Shown here: in pieces, positions 40,916-49,294 of the stretch
Numbering within the stretch: position 1 is the stretch's first letter
How the letters are laid out: each line of letters begins with the position of its first letter
Origin: Rhodococcus maanshanensis NBRC 100610
Lineage (GTDB): Bacteria; Actinomycetota; Actinomycetes; Mycobacteriales; Mycobacteriaceae
NCBI RefSeq assembly: GCF_001894865.1
Contig: NZ_BCXA01000050.1
Span: forward strand, 1 to 55,537
DNA: 55,537 bases
Reading direction: 5' to 3'
Notes under the pieces: generated by a model
Told to the model about the DNA's origin: nothing
Seen by the model: the letters and a program-made list of their open reading frames with translations, nothing else
The model's database searches: none
Made by a program: the position numbers and the translations under genes

Positions 40916-41263
40916 TCAGGCCGCATATCCCAGTGCCGCGGCGACGAGCACCGGCGCCAGGTACAGCAGAGGGAACGGGATGTGGGCGTACGAGCGCGCC
41001 CGCATCACGGTGATGACCGCCCCCGCGAAGTACAGGAACAGGCCGATCGTTGCCAGGATGCCGACCACCGGCACGAACAGGCCGACCAGCAGGCCCGCCG
41101 CCCCGGCGGCCTTGGCGGCACCGAGCCACGGCCACCACGACCGGGGCACGCCGTAGTCGGTCAAGGCCTCCACCACCCATCCGGCGCGGAGGAAGACGGC
41201 GGCGGCCGAATAGCCGACCCACGCGGCGGCCAGGACGGTGACGATGACATAGGCGGTGTTCAT
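40916..41263 (-). CDS. DoxX-like small membrane protein
   Basis: 115 residues with four TM helices (AYVIVTVLAAAWVGYSAAAV, AAKAAGAAGLLVGLFVPVVG, ILATIGLFLYFAGAVITVM, LLYLAPVLVAAALGYAA). ALTDYGVPRSWWPWLGAAKA is the DoxX/DUF4345-like loop motif. Related proteins link membrane redox or thiol stress. Divergent from the FGE-like gene; function unknown. Confidence 0.83.
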   Translation of the reverse strand: MNTAYVIVTVLAAAWVGYSAAAVFLRAGWVVEALTDYGVPRSWWPWLGAAKAAGAAGLLVGLFVPVVGILATIGLFLYFAGAVITVMRARSYAHIPFPLLYLAPVLVAAALGYAA

Positions 41264-41368
41264 CGGATTGTCTCCTCATCGGGGTTCGAATGGACTCACC
41301 ACCCTGACGGCGCCCGCGCCGAGAATGTGACAGCGCACGATGAACGGATTTTCCAGGAGCTGATCGAC

Positions 41369-42010
41369 ATGAAGATGATCGCCGTCCCCGCGGGGGACGT
41401 CACGCTCTCGGATCGGCGGACCAGCCGCAGTTGGCGTGTCGATGTCGATGCCTTCGAGATCGCCGCCACGCCCCTCACCCAGAGCGAGTACGCCGAGATC
41501 ACCGGCGAATGGCCAGGGACGACCCGTGGTGCATCTCTGCCGGTCGAGGGTGTGTCGTGGTGGGATGCGATCACGTTCTGCAACAACATGTCCGAGCAGG
41601 CCGGCCTCGCCGCCGTCTACACCGTTGTCGGTGACGACGTCACCTGGGACACCGCGGCCGACGGGTACCGGCTGCCGACCGAGGCCGAGTGGGAACGTGC
41701 CTGCCGGGCCGGGACGACCGGTCCGCGGCACGGACCACTCGACGAGATCGCGTGGTATCGCCAGAACTCCGACGGCCGGCCGCACGAGGTCGGCGCGAAG
41801 CAGCCGAACGCGTGGGGACTACACGACACCCTCGGCAATGTCTGGGAATGGTGCTGGGACCTCTACGACCCCGAGGTGTACGGCTCCTATCGGGTGCTCC
41901 GCGGAGGCGGCTGGTTCGACGAGCACTGGAGCTGCCGAGCGTCAGCCCGACGGCGCAGCCACCCCACCTACCGGATCGACGATGTGGGATTCCGCGTCGC
42001 CCGCGGATGA
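41369..42010 (+). CDS. Formylglycine-generating-enzyme (SUMF1)-like protein
   Basis: 213 residues. MIAVPAGDVTLSD opening, PVEGVSWWDAITFCNNMSEQ, YRLPTEAEWERACRAGT, GLHDTLGNVWEWCWDLYDPE and YRVLRGGGWFDEHWSCRASA followed by DDVGFRVAR are the classic FGE-sulfatase domain motifs. Shorter than true FGE, and no secreted sulfatase is adjacent, so it may be an FGE-like protein with another job (the EgtB or VanZ-type fold is related). AGGAG lies 9 nt before the ATG. Confidence 0.88.
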   Translation: MKMIAVPAGDVTLSDRRTSRSWRVDVDAFEIAATPLTQSEYAEITGEWPGTTRGASLPVEGVSWWDAITFCNNMSEQAGLAAVYTVVGDDVTWDTAADGYRLPTEAEWERACRAGTTGPRHGPLDEIAWYRQNSDGRPHEVGAKQPNAWGLHDTLGNVWEWCWDLYDPEVYGSYRVLRGGGWFDEHWSCRASARRRSHPTYRIDDVGFRVARG

Positions 42011-42106
42011 CCTGGTTGCTTCGTGCCTTGGCGACACTTCTGCGGTGGCCCGCGGCGGCTGTCGGTCTGCTGTGACGGCCCGTGACCCGTCGGCTACGGT
42101 CGGTCG

Positions 42107-43498
42107 ATGCGCTCGCGCCTGAGGGGACACTGGAGGCTGGTCCTGCTGGTCATCGCCATGCTCCTGGGTTCGGTGGTCATGGTGACCCGTGTCGTGACGG
42201 ATCGTCCCCCGGCCGTGGACTCGGCGGCCGAGCAGTTCGCGATCGAGACGCCCCTCGCTGAGCGACCCGAGGTGGCTTGGGCCCTCGATATCGGACGCCT
42301 CACCGACAACACCGGCGAGGTGCTGTTGTCGATGCCGACCACCCTCGACACCTACTACGGCTATGGCGGCATCCTCGACGCCGGCGACGTCGTGGTCGCG
42401 GCCACCGCGCACCCGCTCGCAGGCGGTGGTGATCCGTCTTCCGGCCAGGCGGTCGGCAATGTCACCCTCGTCGGGATCGACCCCGCGGACGGGTCCGCGA
42501 TCTGGAGGACCCGGGTAGGGAACATCAGTCAGTGCAGCCAGGAGGTGGGTCCCGCCGTCCTCTCCTGCTGGTCCGGTCGCCGGATCGTGTTCGTCGAGAC
42601 CGCGTCGGGAAAGCTGTTGTCCGAGCTGGGCACCGACTTCGATCTCAGCGGCGCGCAGGTGGTCGGTGACCTCGTGTACGCCTCGGGCTCGGAGGGTGAG
42701 GCTCGGACTCCGGTACTGACCAGCGGAACCGTCACGGACATCAGCGCACATTGGCGTCGCACGTTCACAGTCGACGGCGAATACCCGGCGGCATATGCGG
42801 TCCCGGCCGCGGGCGCGGTCATCGCCTCCGCCCGAGGCGACGGCGATCCCCAATACAATTTCGCGGTCTTCGACCTGGACACGGGCGCCGAGCGGTTCAC
42901 GTTCGGCGGCGATTCGTTGCAGCCGGTCGGGGACGGCATGTTCCTCACCAGCCGCGGCGGGCGGTCGGGCACGGTGGGAACCCAGGACCTGCTGGCGGCC
43001 GACGGCTCCCTGATCCGGGCCGTACCCATTCCGTCGTACAGCGCGCAGTGGCACCCGAGCAGCCCGTCCGTGCCGTCGCCGCTGTTCCTCGGCGACGGTG
43101 CCTATGATCCGACGAATGGCGACGAGCGTTGGCGCAGTCCGGCTCTGGTGAAGGACGAGTTCTCCGGCCGGGACACCGCCCTCGCCGCCGTCGTCGGACG
43201 GACGGCGTTGGTCACCTCGCCGGAGTCCAGGACCATCACGGGACTCGATCTCGAATCGGGTGCCCAACGGTGGCAGACGCCGTGGCAGGACGCGTACTGG
43301 ATACGCGACGGTCTCACCGACGGTGAGTACTACGTCTTCGGCGACTACACCGGCGTGCATTCGATCAGGGCCCGCGACGGCAAGATCGTGTGGTCATTGC
43401 CGCTCCCGGAAGGTGCCGACCCCCGTGAAGTCCGCGTCTCGAGCGCCGGTGGCGCCATGATGGTCGCGTGGCGCAACCAGTTCACCGTCTGGCGGTAG
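42107..43498 (+). CDS. Membrane-anchored PQQ-like beta-propeller protein
   Basis: 463 residues. One N-terminal TM/signal anchor (LVLLVIAMLLGSVVMVTRVV, about 10-30), then blades typical of PQQ_2 repeats (LVGIDPADGSAIWRTRVG, FAVFDLDTGAERFTFGGD, ITGLDLESGAQRWQTPW, SIRARDGKIVWSLPLP), about seven in number. Such proteins are often extracytoplasmic scaffolds rather than dehydrogenases; no catalytic Ca2+/PQQ residues were recognised. Partner unknown. Confidence 0.8.
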   Translation: MRSRLRGHWRLVLLVIAMLLGSVVMVTRVVTDRPPAVDSAAEQFAIETPLAERPEVAWALDIGRLTDNTGEVLLSMPTTLDTYYGYGGILDAGDVVVAATAHPLAGGGDPSSGQAVGNVTLVGIDPADGSAIWRTRVGNISQCSQEVGPAVLSCWSGRRIVFVETASGKLLSELGTDFDLSGAQVVGDLVYASGSEGEARTPVLTSGTVTDISAHWRRTFTVDGEYPAAYAVPAAGAVIASARGDGDPQYNFAVFDLDTGAERFTFGGDSLQPVGDGMFLTSRGGRSGTVGTQDLLAADGSLIRAVPIPSYSAQWHPSSPSVPSPLFLGDGAYDPTNGDERWRSPALVKDEFSGRDTALAAVVGRTALVTSPESRTITGLDLESGAQRWQTPWQDAYWIRDGLTDGEYYVFGDYTGVHSIRARDGKIVWSLPLPEGADPREVRVSSAGGAMMVAWRNQFTVWR

Positions 43499-43555
43499 GG
43501 CGGCCACCCCCGGGCAACGGGACCGGGCCGGAAGATCCTCGACGGAACTATAAAC

Positions 43556-44230
43556 TCACGCCTGCCCGGGCTTGAGCACGATGAACAGGCCGTGTGCCTC
43601 GGCGCAGAGCCGGTCGCCGTCGTGCAGGGTGGCGCGCACGAAGACCTTGCGGCCTTCCTGGCGTTCGGCCCAGGCACGGACCTTCAGCTCGGTGTTCAGC
43701 GGCGTGACGGATCGGTAGTCCACGGTGAGGGAGGCGGTTCGGGTGATCGAACCGGCGTGCATCGCGGCGGCCATGCCGAGTAGATCGTCGAATCCGACCG
43801 CCACCTGGCCGCCGTGCGCGGCATTGTTGCCGCCGAGGTGGTAGTTGCGGAAGGTGAGACGGGCGTCGACACCGCTGGAGTCGGCGTGGTCGATCATGAA
43901 GGGCGGGAGCGTGATGTTCCCGCGGGCGGGTAGGTCGAACCGGGTCCAGGTCGGCGTGGACCACTCGTTCACGACGGCCGCGTCCAACTTGTCGTTGAGC
44001 TGCTTGAGGATGCCGATCGCGTCCAACGCCAGCTCGTCAGTGGGGCTGACCAGCCGCGCGCGGTCCATCAGCCCGCGCACCTGCTCGATGAGTTCGCCGT
44101 AGTACGGCCCGCCCCGGCTGATGTCGGCGCCGCGTTCCTCGCGCGCGTTGATCAGCTCGGACATCGGCCGGAACCCGCCCTCGTGGTGTTCTTGATCGGG
44201 TAGCGAGCCGCCGACGTGCTGTTCGTTCAT
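43556..44230 (-). CDS. PaaI-type hotdog thioesterase
   Basis: 224 residues. A helical N-terminal region (about 1-95) precedes a 4HBT/PaaI domain: LTFRNYHLGGNNAAHGGQVA (catalytic His/Asn/Gly loop), GFDDLLGMAAAM and RTASLTVDYRSVTPLNTELK. Acyl-CoA hydrolase, probably for an aromatic or medium-chain substrate. Same direction as the TetR gene upstream, separated by 101 bp. Confidence 0.84.
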   Translation of the reverse strand: MNEQHVGGSLPDQEHHEGGFRPMSELINAREERGADISRGGPYYGELIEQVRGLMDRARLVSPTDELALDAIGILKQLNDKLDAAVVNEWSTPTWTRFDLPARGNITLPPFMIDHADSSGVDARLTFRNYHLGGNNAAHGGQVAVGFDDLLGMAAAMHAGSITRTASLTVDYRSVTPLNTELKVRAWAERQEGRKVFVRATLHDGDRLCAEAHGLFIVLKPGQA

Positions 44231-44331
44231 GAGAACACGTTATCGGTTGCCGGCGGGACGCCGACCTGGCGGGTTCGTCGCGTGGCCATCGTCGGGTGTG
44301 GAGTTCCCGCCGATCCGACTCCTCGGGTGCC

Positions 44332-44925
44332 TCAGCCCCGGTACGAGGTCAACAGCGTGCGTGCCGTGCTGGCGAGGTCGGTGTCGAGCCAATCGGGCAG
44401 CCGGCCGGCATGGGCGTGGCGGCGCAGCGCGGCGTACGGGAGGTCGACGACGGCGCGGCTGACGGCGTCGACCTCCCGGTCGCTGTCCGCGCCGAGGAGC
44501 TCGCGGGCCAGGCGCCGCAGGTGCTCGAACAAGGGCGCGTTCATCCCGCCGAGACGGCTGCGGAACTCCGCGTCGGGTCCGCCGTCGAGCAGGTCGCTCG
44601 GACGCAGGTTGAGCAGAAGTTTTGCGTCGTCGGGCAATTCGCGGCCGAACTGCACTGTCGCCACCGCCATCGCCACGCCGGCCTCGACGGGGTCCGGGTC
44701 GTCCGCGGCCCCCATGACGCGTTCCTGGAAGCGGGCGAGCGCGCGCAACCACGCCTCGGTGAGGACGCCGTTGCGACTGCCGAAACGGTGATACAGCGTG
44801 CCGACGGGGGCGCCACTCGCCGCGGCGATCGCCGCGACGCTGGCCGCGCGCGGGCCGTCGGCGAGCACGAGCGCGCGTGCTGCGTCGAGGATCACGTCGG
44901 TGTCGTGCTTGCGGGGTGGTGCCAT
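44332..44925 (-). CDS. TetR-family regulator
   Basis: 197 residues. TetR HTH at about residues 8-55 (VILDAARALVLADGPRAASV, AAIAAASGAPVGTLYHRFGS). It shares a 21 bp divergent spacer with two SRPBCC-like genes, so both starts must be leaderless or nearly so, and one operator could control both. Confidence 0.9.
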   Translation of the reverse strand: MAPPRKHDTDVILDAARALVLADGPRAASVAAIAAASGAPVGTLYHRFGSRNGVLTEAWLRALARFQERVMGAADDPDPVEAGVAMAVATVQFGRELPDDAKLLLNLRPSDLLDGGPDAEFRSRLGGMNAPLFEHLRRLARELLGADSDREVDAVSRAVVDLPYAALRRHAHAGRLPDWLDTDLASTARTLLTSYRG

Positions 44926-44926
44926 C

Positions 44927-44934
44927 TACTAGTA
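44927..44934. promoter_or_regulatory. Palindrome TACTAGTA in the 21 bp divergent spacer
   Basis: Perfect 8-bp palindrome, 1 bp from the tetR ATG and 12 bp before the divergent ATG. A dimeric TetR site here would cover both starts. Confidence 0.45.
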
Positions 44935-44946
44935 CGTTCCTTCTAT

Positions 44947-45312
44947 ATGGAGCGATTGCCCTACATTGACGAGCATGCCAGATCGATCGATGCGAATCGG
45001 GATCGGGCCTGGGAGGCGCTGCTCAAGGTCTTGTGCAAGGACCCGAACGACCCGTCCGCGCCGAGGGGGTTCCGGCTCGATTCGGCCGACGCCCCGGCCC
45101 GGTTGGCGCTGTCGGGTCGGCACTGGTTCTCGCGCTACGCGCTGATCTTCGAACTCGACGAGGAGGGTCCGAGCCGCACCCGGATCCGGGCGCAGTCGTG
45201 GGCCGAGTTCCCCGGCGTGCACGGCAAGATCTACCGGGCGCTGGTGATCGGCAGCGGCGGTCACCAGGTGGTCGTGCGCCGGCTGCTGCGCCAGGTAGCG
45301 GACGCGGCATGA
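44947..45312 (+). CDS. SRPBCC/DUF2867-like protein
   Basis: 121 residues. DEHARSIDANRDRAWEALLK is the usual first strand and helix of an SRPBCC (START-like) domain; GRHWFSRYALIFELDEEGPS and TRIRAQSWAEFPGVHGKIYR fit its later strands. No catalytic residues; may bind a hydrophobic ligand. The stop overlaps the next gene's start (ATGA), with which it forms a pair. Confidence 0.72.
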   Translation: MERLPYIDEHARSIDANRDRAWEALLKVLCKDPNDPSAPRGFRLDSADAPARLALSGRHWFSRYALIFELDEEGPSRTRIRAQSWAEFPGVHGKIYRALVIGSGGHQVVVRRLLRQVADAA

Positions 45313-45803
45313 TCCCCGGGCTCGTCTGGGGTGCCACCGAGGCCGAGCGCGTCCAACCCCTGCCGTGTGACGACCTGGGCTTCGGCGGGGTGCAGGCAGA
45401 CCGGGCCATCAGCATCGACGCATCACCGCGGGTGGTCTACGCCTGGTTGTGTCAGCTGCGCGTCGCGCCCTACAGCTACGACCTGCTCGATCGCTTCGGC
45501 AGGCGCAGCCCGCGCCGCCGCGACCCGGGGCTCACCGAACTCGAAGTGGGGCAACGCTTCATGTCCCTGTTCGACCTGGTGTCCTTCGTTCCCGGCGGGC
45601 AGATCACCCTGGTCACCGGCAGGATATGCGTCACCTATGCGGTGCGGCCCGAGGGCGGCGGGACCCGCCTCGTGGTCCGGATGCACTGCGGTGCGCCGTG
45701 GATCGTCGCGCGGGCGCTGGCGCTCGGCGATCTGGTCATGATGCGAAAGCAGCTGCTGACGTTGAAGACGCTGGCAGAGGCGGAGCAGCGCACCCTCGCG
45801 TGA
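45309..45803 (+). CDS. SRPBCC-family protein
   Basis: 164 residues. SIDASPRVVYAWLCQLRVAP, LTELEVGQRFMSLFDLVSF, and ITLVTGRICVTYAVRPEGGG follow the SRPBCC fold. The ATG overlaps the upstream stop by 4 nt, so the two are co-translated and likely work on the same ligand under the divergent TetR. Confidence 0.75.
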   Translation: MIPGLVWGATEAERVQPLPCDDLGFGGVQADRAISIDASPRVVYAWLCQLRVAPYSYDLLDRFGRRSPRRRDPGLTELEVGQRFMSLFDLVSFVPGGQITLVTGRICVTYAVRPEGGGTRLVVRMHCGAPWIVARALALGDLVMMRKQLLTLKTLAEAEQRTLA

Positions 45804-45817
45804 TGTGCGGGGAATCG

Positions 45818-45848
45818 GACGGCCGCCGGACCGGGTCCGGCGGCCGTC
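45818..45848. terminator. Near-ideal bidirectional hairpin
   Basis: Perfect 14-bp arms GACGGCCGCCGGAC and GTCCGGCGGCCGTC with a 3-nt loop CGG, in a 48 bp gap between convergent genes. No T-run. Confidence 0.6.
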
Positions 45849-45851
45849 GTC

Positions 45852-46673
45852 TCAATCCTTGAAGTAGACCAGCTGGTGGGTCGTCGCCAACAGTTCGCCG
45901 TCGCGCCCCCACAGCTCCGCGGATTGGTCGAAGTAGCCCCTGCGGATCTGCTGGGCGCGGGCGGTACCGAGCAGGGCATCCTCCGCTTGCTCGGCGAGCA
46001 CCTCCGCGTCGGCGTGGAAGTACACGGTCATCGAGACGGTGCCCGCCGGCATGTATTGGCCGCGGCGCAAGAAGATCCGGGGGAAGAACACGTCGCTCAG
46101 CGCGGTCAGGGCCGCGAAGTCGAGCGGACGGGCGGGGGTATCGCGCACCCACAGTGTCGAGACCGTGTCGGGGTGTTCGACGGCCTCGGTCGTGGGGATG
46201 CCACCCGCGACGAAGCGCATCTCGTAGTTGCGGGACCAGGCGATGAACTCGGGGAAGGCGCCTGCCTCGACGTCCTCGACGGCGGGAACGTCCGGGCGGG
46301 TGATCTCGGTGGAGGACCAGGTCTCGCGGCGGGTGCCGAACACCGCGGTCGCGGTCGTTGCGACGACCCCGTCCTGGGACAGCTCGAGGGCCCAGTGCTG
46401 GGTGCTGCGGTTGGTCCGGACGGGCCGGGCGGAGATCTCGAACGCGCCCTCGGCGATGGGGCCGGCGTAGTTGACGGTCAGCGAGAGCGGATCGCCCAGC
46501 CGGTCCGGGTGCTGCTGCGCCGCGCGCAGCAGGGTCGCGGCGGTGATCCCGCCGAACGGGCCGACCATGTTGGCGTAGGCCGGGGAGGTGTGCCCGCTGA
46601 AACGCCCGTCGCCTGCGGGAGTGAGCTCGACGGCAGCGTCGAAGGGGTGCGGCGGGGCGATGGTCCGGGTCAC
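45852..46673 (-). CDS. Acyl-CoA thioesterase, TesB-like double hotdog
   Basis: 273 residues from GTG 46673, which has GAGGAG 5 nt upstream; the longer open frame is not coding. First hotdog at about 10-130 (GRFSGHTSPAYANMVGPFGG, ITAATLLRAAQQHP) and a second at about 150-273 ending QSAELWGRDGELLATTHQLV, the typical TesB-like ending (D-Q-S-A-E). Hydrolyses acyl-CoA; divergent from pepN. Confidence 0.85.
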   Translation of the reverse strand: MTRTIAPPHPFDAAVELTPAGDGRFSGHTSPAYANMVGPFGGITAATLLRAAQQHPDRLGDPLSLTVNYAGPIAEGAFEISARPVRTNRSTQHWALELSQDGVVATTATAVFGTRRETWSSTEITRPDVPAVEDVEAGAFPEFIAWSRNYEMRFVAGGIPTTEAVEHPDTVSTLWVRDTPARPLDFAALTALSDVFFPRIFLRRGQYMPAGTVSMTVYFHADAEVLAEQAEDALLGTARAQQIRRGYFDQSAELWGRDGELLATTHQLVYFKD

Positions 46674-46776
46674 GGTTGCTCCTCGTAGGTGATGACGGAT
46701 CGACAATGAGTATGACGCTTGGCATAGAAGCCGTCGGTACCGCCCTCGTGTCCGGCCCGCCTGGCAGGATCGACCC

Positions 46777-49266
46777 GTGACCATCGCGAACCTGACCCGC
46801 ACCGAAACCGCCGCCCGATCGGCGGCGGTCACCGTCCGCGGTTACCGCGTCGAACTCGACCTCCTGGCCGCGCCCGACCACTCCCGCCCGGGCTTCCCGA
46901 CGACCACGACCATCGATTTCGACGCCGTCGGGGCCGAGACGTGGATCGACTTCATCGGGCTCTCGGTCGAGTCGGTGACCGTCAACGGGACGGCGGCGCC
47001 CGTCGAGTACGACGGCGCACGCATCCTGGTCGGGGATCTGCGCGCGTCGAACCGGGTTGTCGTCGAGGCCACCGGCGAGTACAGCCGTTCCGGCGAGGGC
47101 CTGCACCGCTTCCTCGACCCCGTCGACGGCCAGACCTACCTCTACACCCAGTACGAGCCGTCGGACGCGCGCCGGGTGTTCGCCTGCTTCGAGCAGCCGG
47201 ACATGAAGGCGCCGTTCACCTTTGCCGTCACGGCCCCCGCCGGATGGGAGCTGGTTTCCAATCGCCCGATCGCCGCCCGCGAGGCCGACGACGCCCGTCA
47301 GGCGGTGGAGTTCTCCCCAACCCTGCCCATCTCCACCTACCTGACCGCCGTGGTCGCCGGTCCCTATGCCCGGGTTGAATCAACTTGGAGCCGTGGCGAT
47401 CTCACGGTCCCGCTCGGCCTGCTGTGCCGTGCCTCGCTCGCGCAGTACCTCGATGCCGACACCCTCTTCGAGGTGACCGGGCAGGGCCTCGACTTCTTCG
47501 CCGAGCAGTTCGACTACCCCTATCCGTGGGGCAAGTACGACCAGGTGTTCGTGCCGGAATACAACCTCGGCGCGATGGAGAACCCCGGCTGCGTGACGTT
47601 CACCGAGGCCTACGTCTTCCGTGGTGCGGCGACGGCCGCGCAGTACGAGGGGCGAGCCAACACGATCCTGCACGAGATGGCCCACATGTGGTTCGGGGAC
47701 CTCGTCACGATGGTGTGGTGGGACGACCTGTGGCTCAAGGAGTCGTTCGCCGACTACATGGGCGCGCTCGCCAGCGCCGAGGCCACGCGATGGACCGATG
47801 CGTGGGTCGCGTTCGCGAACCGGCGCAAGGCCTGGGCGTACTCGCAGGACCAGCTGCCCACCACGCACCCGATCGTCGCGGACATCGTCGACCTGGAGGC
47901 GGCCAAGCTCAACTTCGACGGCATCACCTACGCGAAGGGCGCGAGCGTACTCAAGCAACTGGTCGCGTTTGTTGGGCGCGATGCCTTCTTCGAGGGTTCA
48001 CGCCGCTATTTCCGGGCGCACGCCTTCGGGAACACCACCCTCGCGGACCTCCTGGCGGAGCTGTCGGCGGCCTCGGGGCGCGACCTCACGGAGTGGGCGC
48101 GCGCCTGGTTGCAGACCTCCGGGATGTCGACGCTGACGGTCGAGGAGGCCGACGGCGGCCATGTGATCGTCCAGACGGATCCGCGCCCGCACCGCCTGGC
48201 GGTCGGGCTCTACGACTTCGACGACGCCGGCGACCTGGTCCGCCGCGAGCGGGTGGAGGTGGATCTCCTCGCCGAACGTACCCCGATCGTGCTCGACCCT
48301 GCTCCGCTGCGCCTGCTGAACGACGGGGACCTCACCTATGCGAAGGCGCGATTGGACTCCGGATCGCTTGCCACCGTGGAGCGTTCACTCGACAGGGTCA
48401 CCGATGCGCTCGCGCGCGGGCTGATCTGGTCCGCGCTGTGGAACGCGACCCGCGACGGCGAACTGGCCGCCGACCGCTACCTCACGATGGCCCGGGCATT
48501 CGCGCCCGCGGAGTCGAACACGGCGCTGTTGGCGGCGGTGCTGTCGAATGCGTCCTACGCCATCGGGCACTACCTGCCGACCGAGGATCGGGACCGGTGG
48601 CGCGGTGCCTGGCTCGACACGACCTGGGCAGCAATGCAATCCGCAGAGCGGGGTTCCGGGTCCCAACTCGCCTGGGCACGCGCGGCGGCGGCCGCGGCCA
48701 CGGTCGACGATCGCCTGGCCGCCGATATCAGGGCTGTCCTCGACGGACGGGCGCCCGCCCCCGAGGGGTTGGCGCTCGACCCCGATCTGCGCTGGGCGCT
48801 GTGGACCGCGCTGGCCGCGACCGGCCACGCCGGTGCGGCGGACCTGGACGTAGAGCTCGGTGGCGACGACACCGCCTCCGGGCGGACCGCTCACCTGCGG
48901 GCGCTGGCGGCGCGGCCGGACGCGGACGTGAAGGCGAGCGCATGGGAGTCCGCGCTGGGTGACACGTCGTTGACGAACGAGCACCTCGACGCCGTCATCG
49001 CGGGGTTCCGGGCCGGTGACCGCCGCGACCTCACCGCCCGCTACGACGACGATTACTTCGCGGCGATCGGCGGCGTCTGGGCGCGGCGGAGCATCGAGAT
49101 CGCGCGACGCATCGTGCTAGGACTGTTCCCGGCGGCGGAGTCGCTCGGCCCGGTCGACGACTGGCTGGCCACGAACCCGGACGCGCCGAACGCGCTGCGC
49201 CGGCTGGTGATCGAGCAGCGCGACCACCTGGCCCGGGACCTGCGGGTGCGGGCCGGGCTCGGATAG
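46777..49266 (+). CDS. pepN: Aminopeptidase N (M1 metallopeptidase)
   Basis: 829 residues. Exopeptidase motif GAMEN (265-269), zinc site HEMAH (H299, H303) with E322 in LWLKESFADY, 18 residues after H303. The family-typical opening ANLTRTETAARSAAVTVRGY and C-terminal ERAP1-like helical domain are present. Removes N-terminal residues from peptides in the cytosol. Starts with GTG; upstream spacer of 103 bp is shared with the divergent thioesterase gene. Confidence 0.95.
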   Translation: MTIANLTRTETAARSAAVTVRGYRVELDLLAAPDHSRPGFPTTTTIDFDAVGAETWIDFIGLSVESVTVNGTAAPVEYDGARILVGDLRASNRVVVEATGEYSRSGEGLHRFLDPVDGQTYLYTQYEPSDARRVFACFEQPDMKAPFTFAVTAPAGWELVSNRPIAAREADDARQAVEFSPTLPISTYLTAVVAGPYARVESTWSRGDLTVPLGLLCRASLAQYLDADTLFEVTGQGLDFFAEQFDYPYPWGKYDQVFVPEYNLGAMENPGCVTFTEAYVFRGAATAAQYEGRANTILHEMAHMWFGDLVTMVWWDDLWLKESFADYMGALASAEATRWTDAWVAFANRRKAWAYSQDQLPTTHPIVADIVDLEAAKLNFDGITYAKGASVLKQLVAFVGRDAFFEGSRRYFRAHAFGNTTLADLLAELSAASGRDLTEWARAWLQTSGMSTLTVEEADGGHVIVQTDPRPHRLAVGLYDFDDAGDLVRRERVEVDLLAERTPIVLDPAPLRLLNDGDLTYAKARLDSGSLATVERSLDRVTDALARGLIWSALWNATRDGELAADRYLTMARAFAPAESNTALLAAVLSNASYAIGHYLPTEDRDRWRGAWLDTTWAAMQSAERGSGSQLAWARAAAAAATVDDRLAADIRAVLDGRAPAPEGLALDPDLRWALWTALAATGHAGAADLDVELGGDDTASGRTAHLRALAARPDADVKASAWESALGDTSLTNEHLDAVIAGFRAGDRRDLTARYDDDYFAAIGGVWARRSIEIARRIVLGLFPAAESLGPVDDWLATNPDAPNALRRLVIEQRDHLARDLRVRAGLG

Positions 49267-49294
49267 CCGTGCCCGCCGGCCGCGAGCGGGCACA

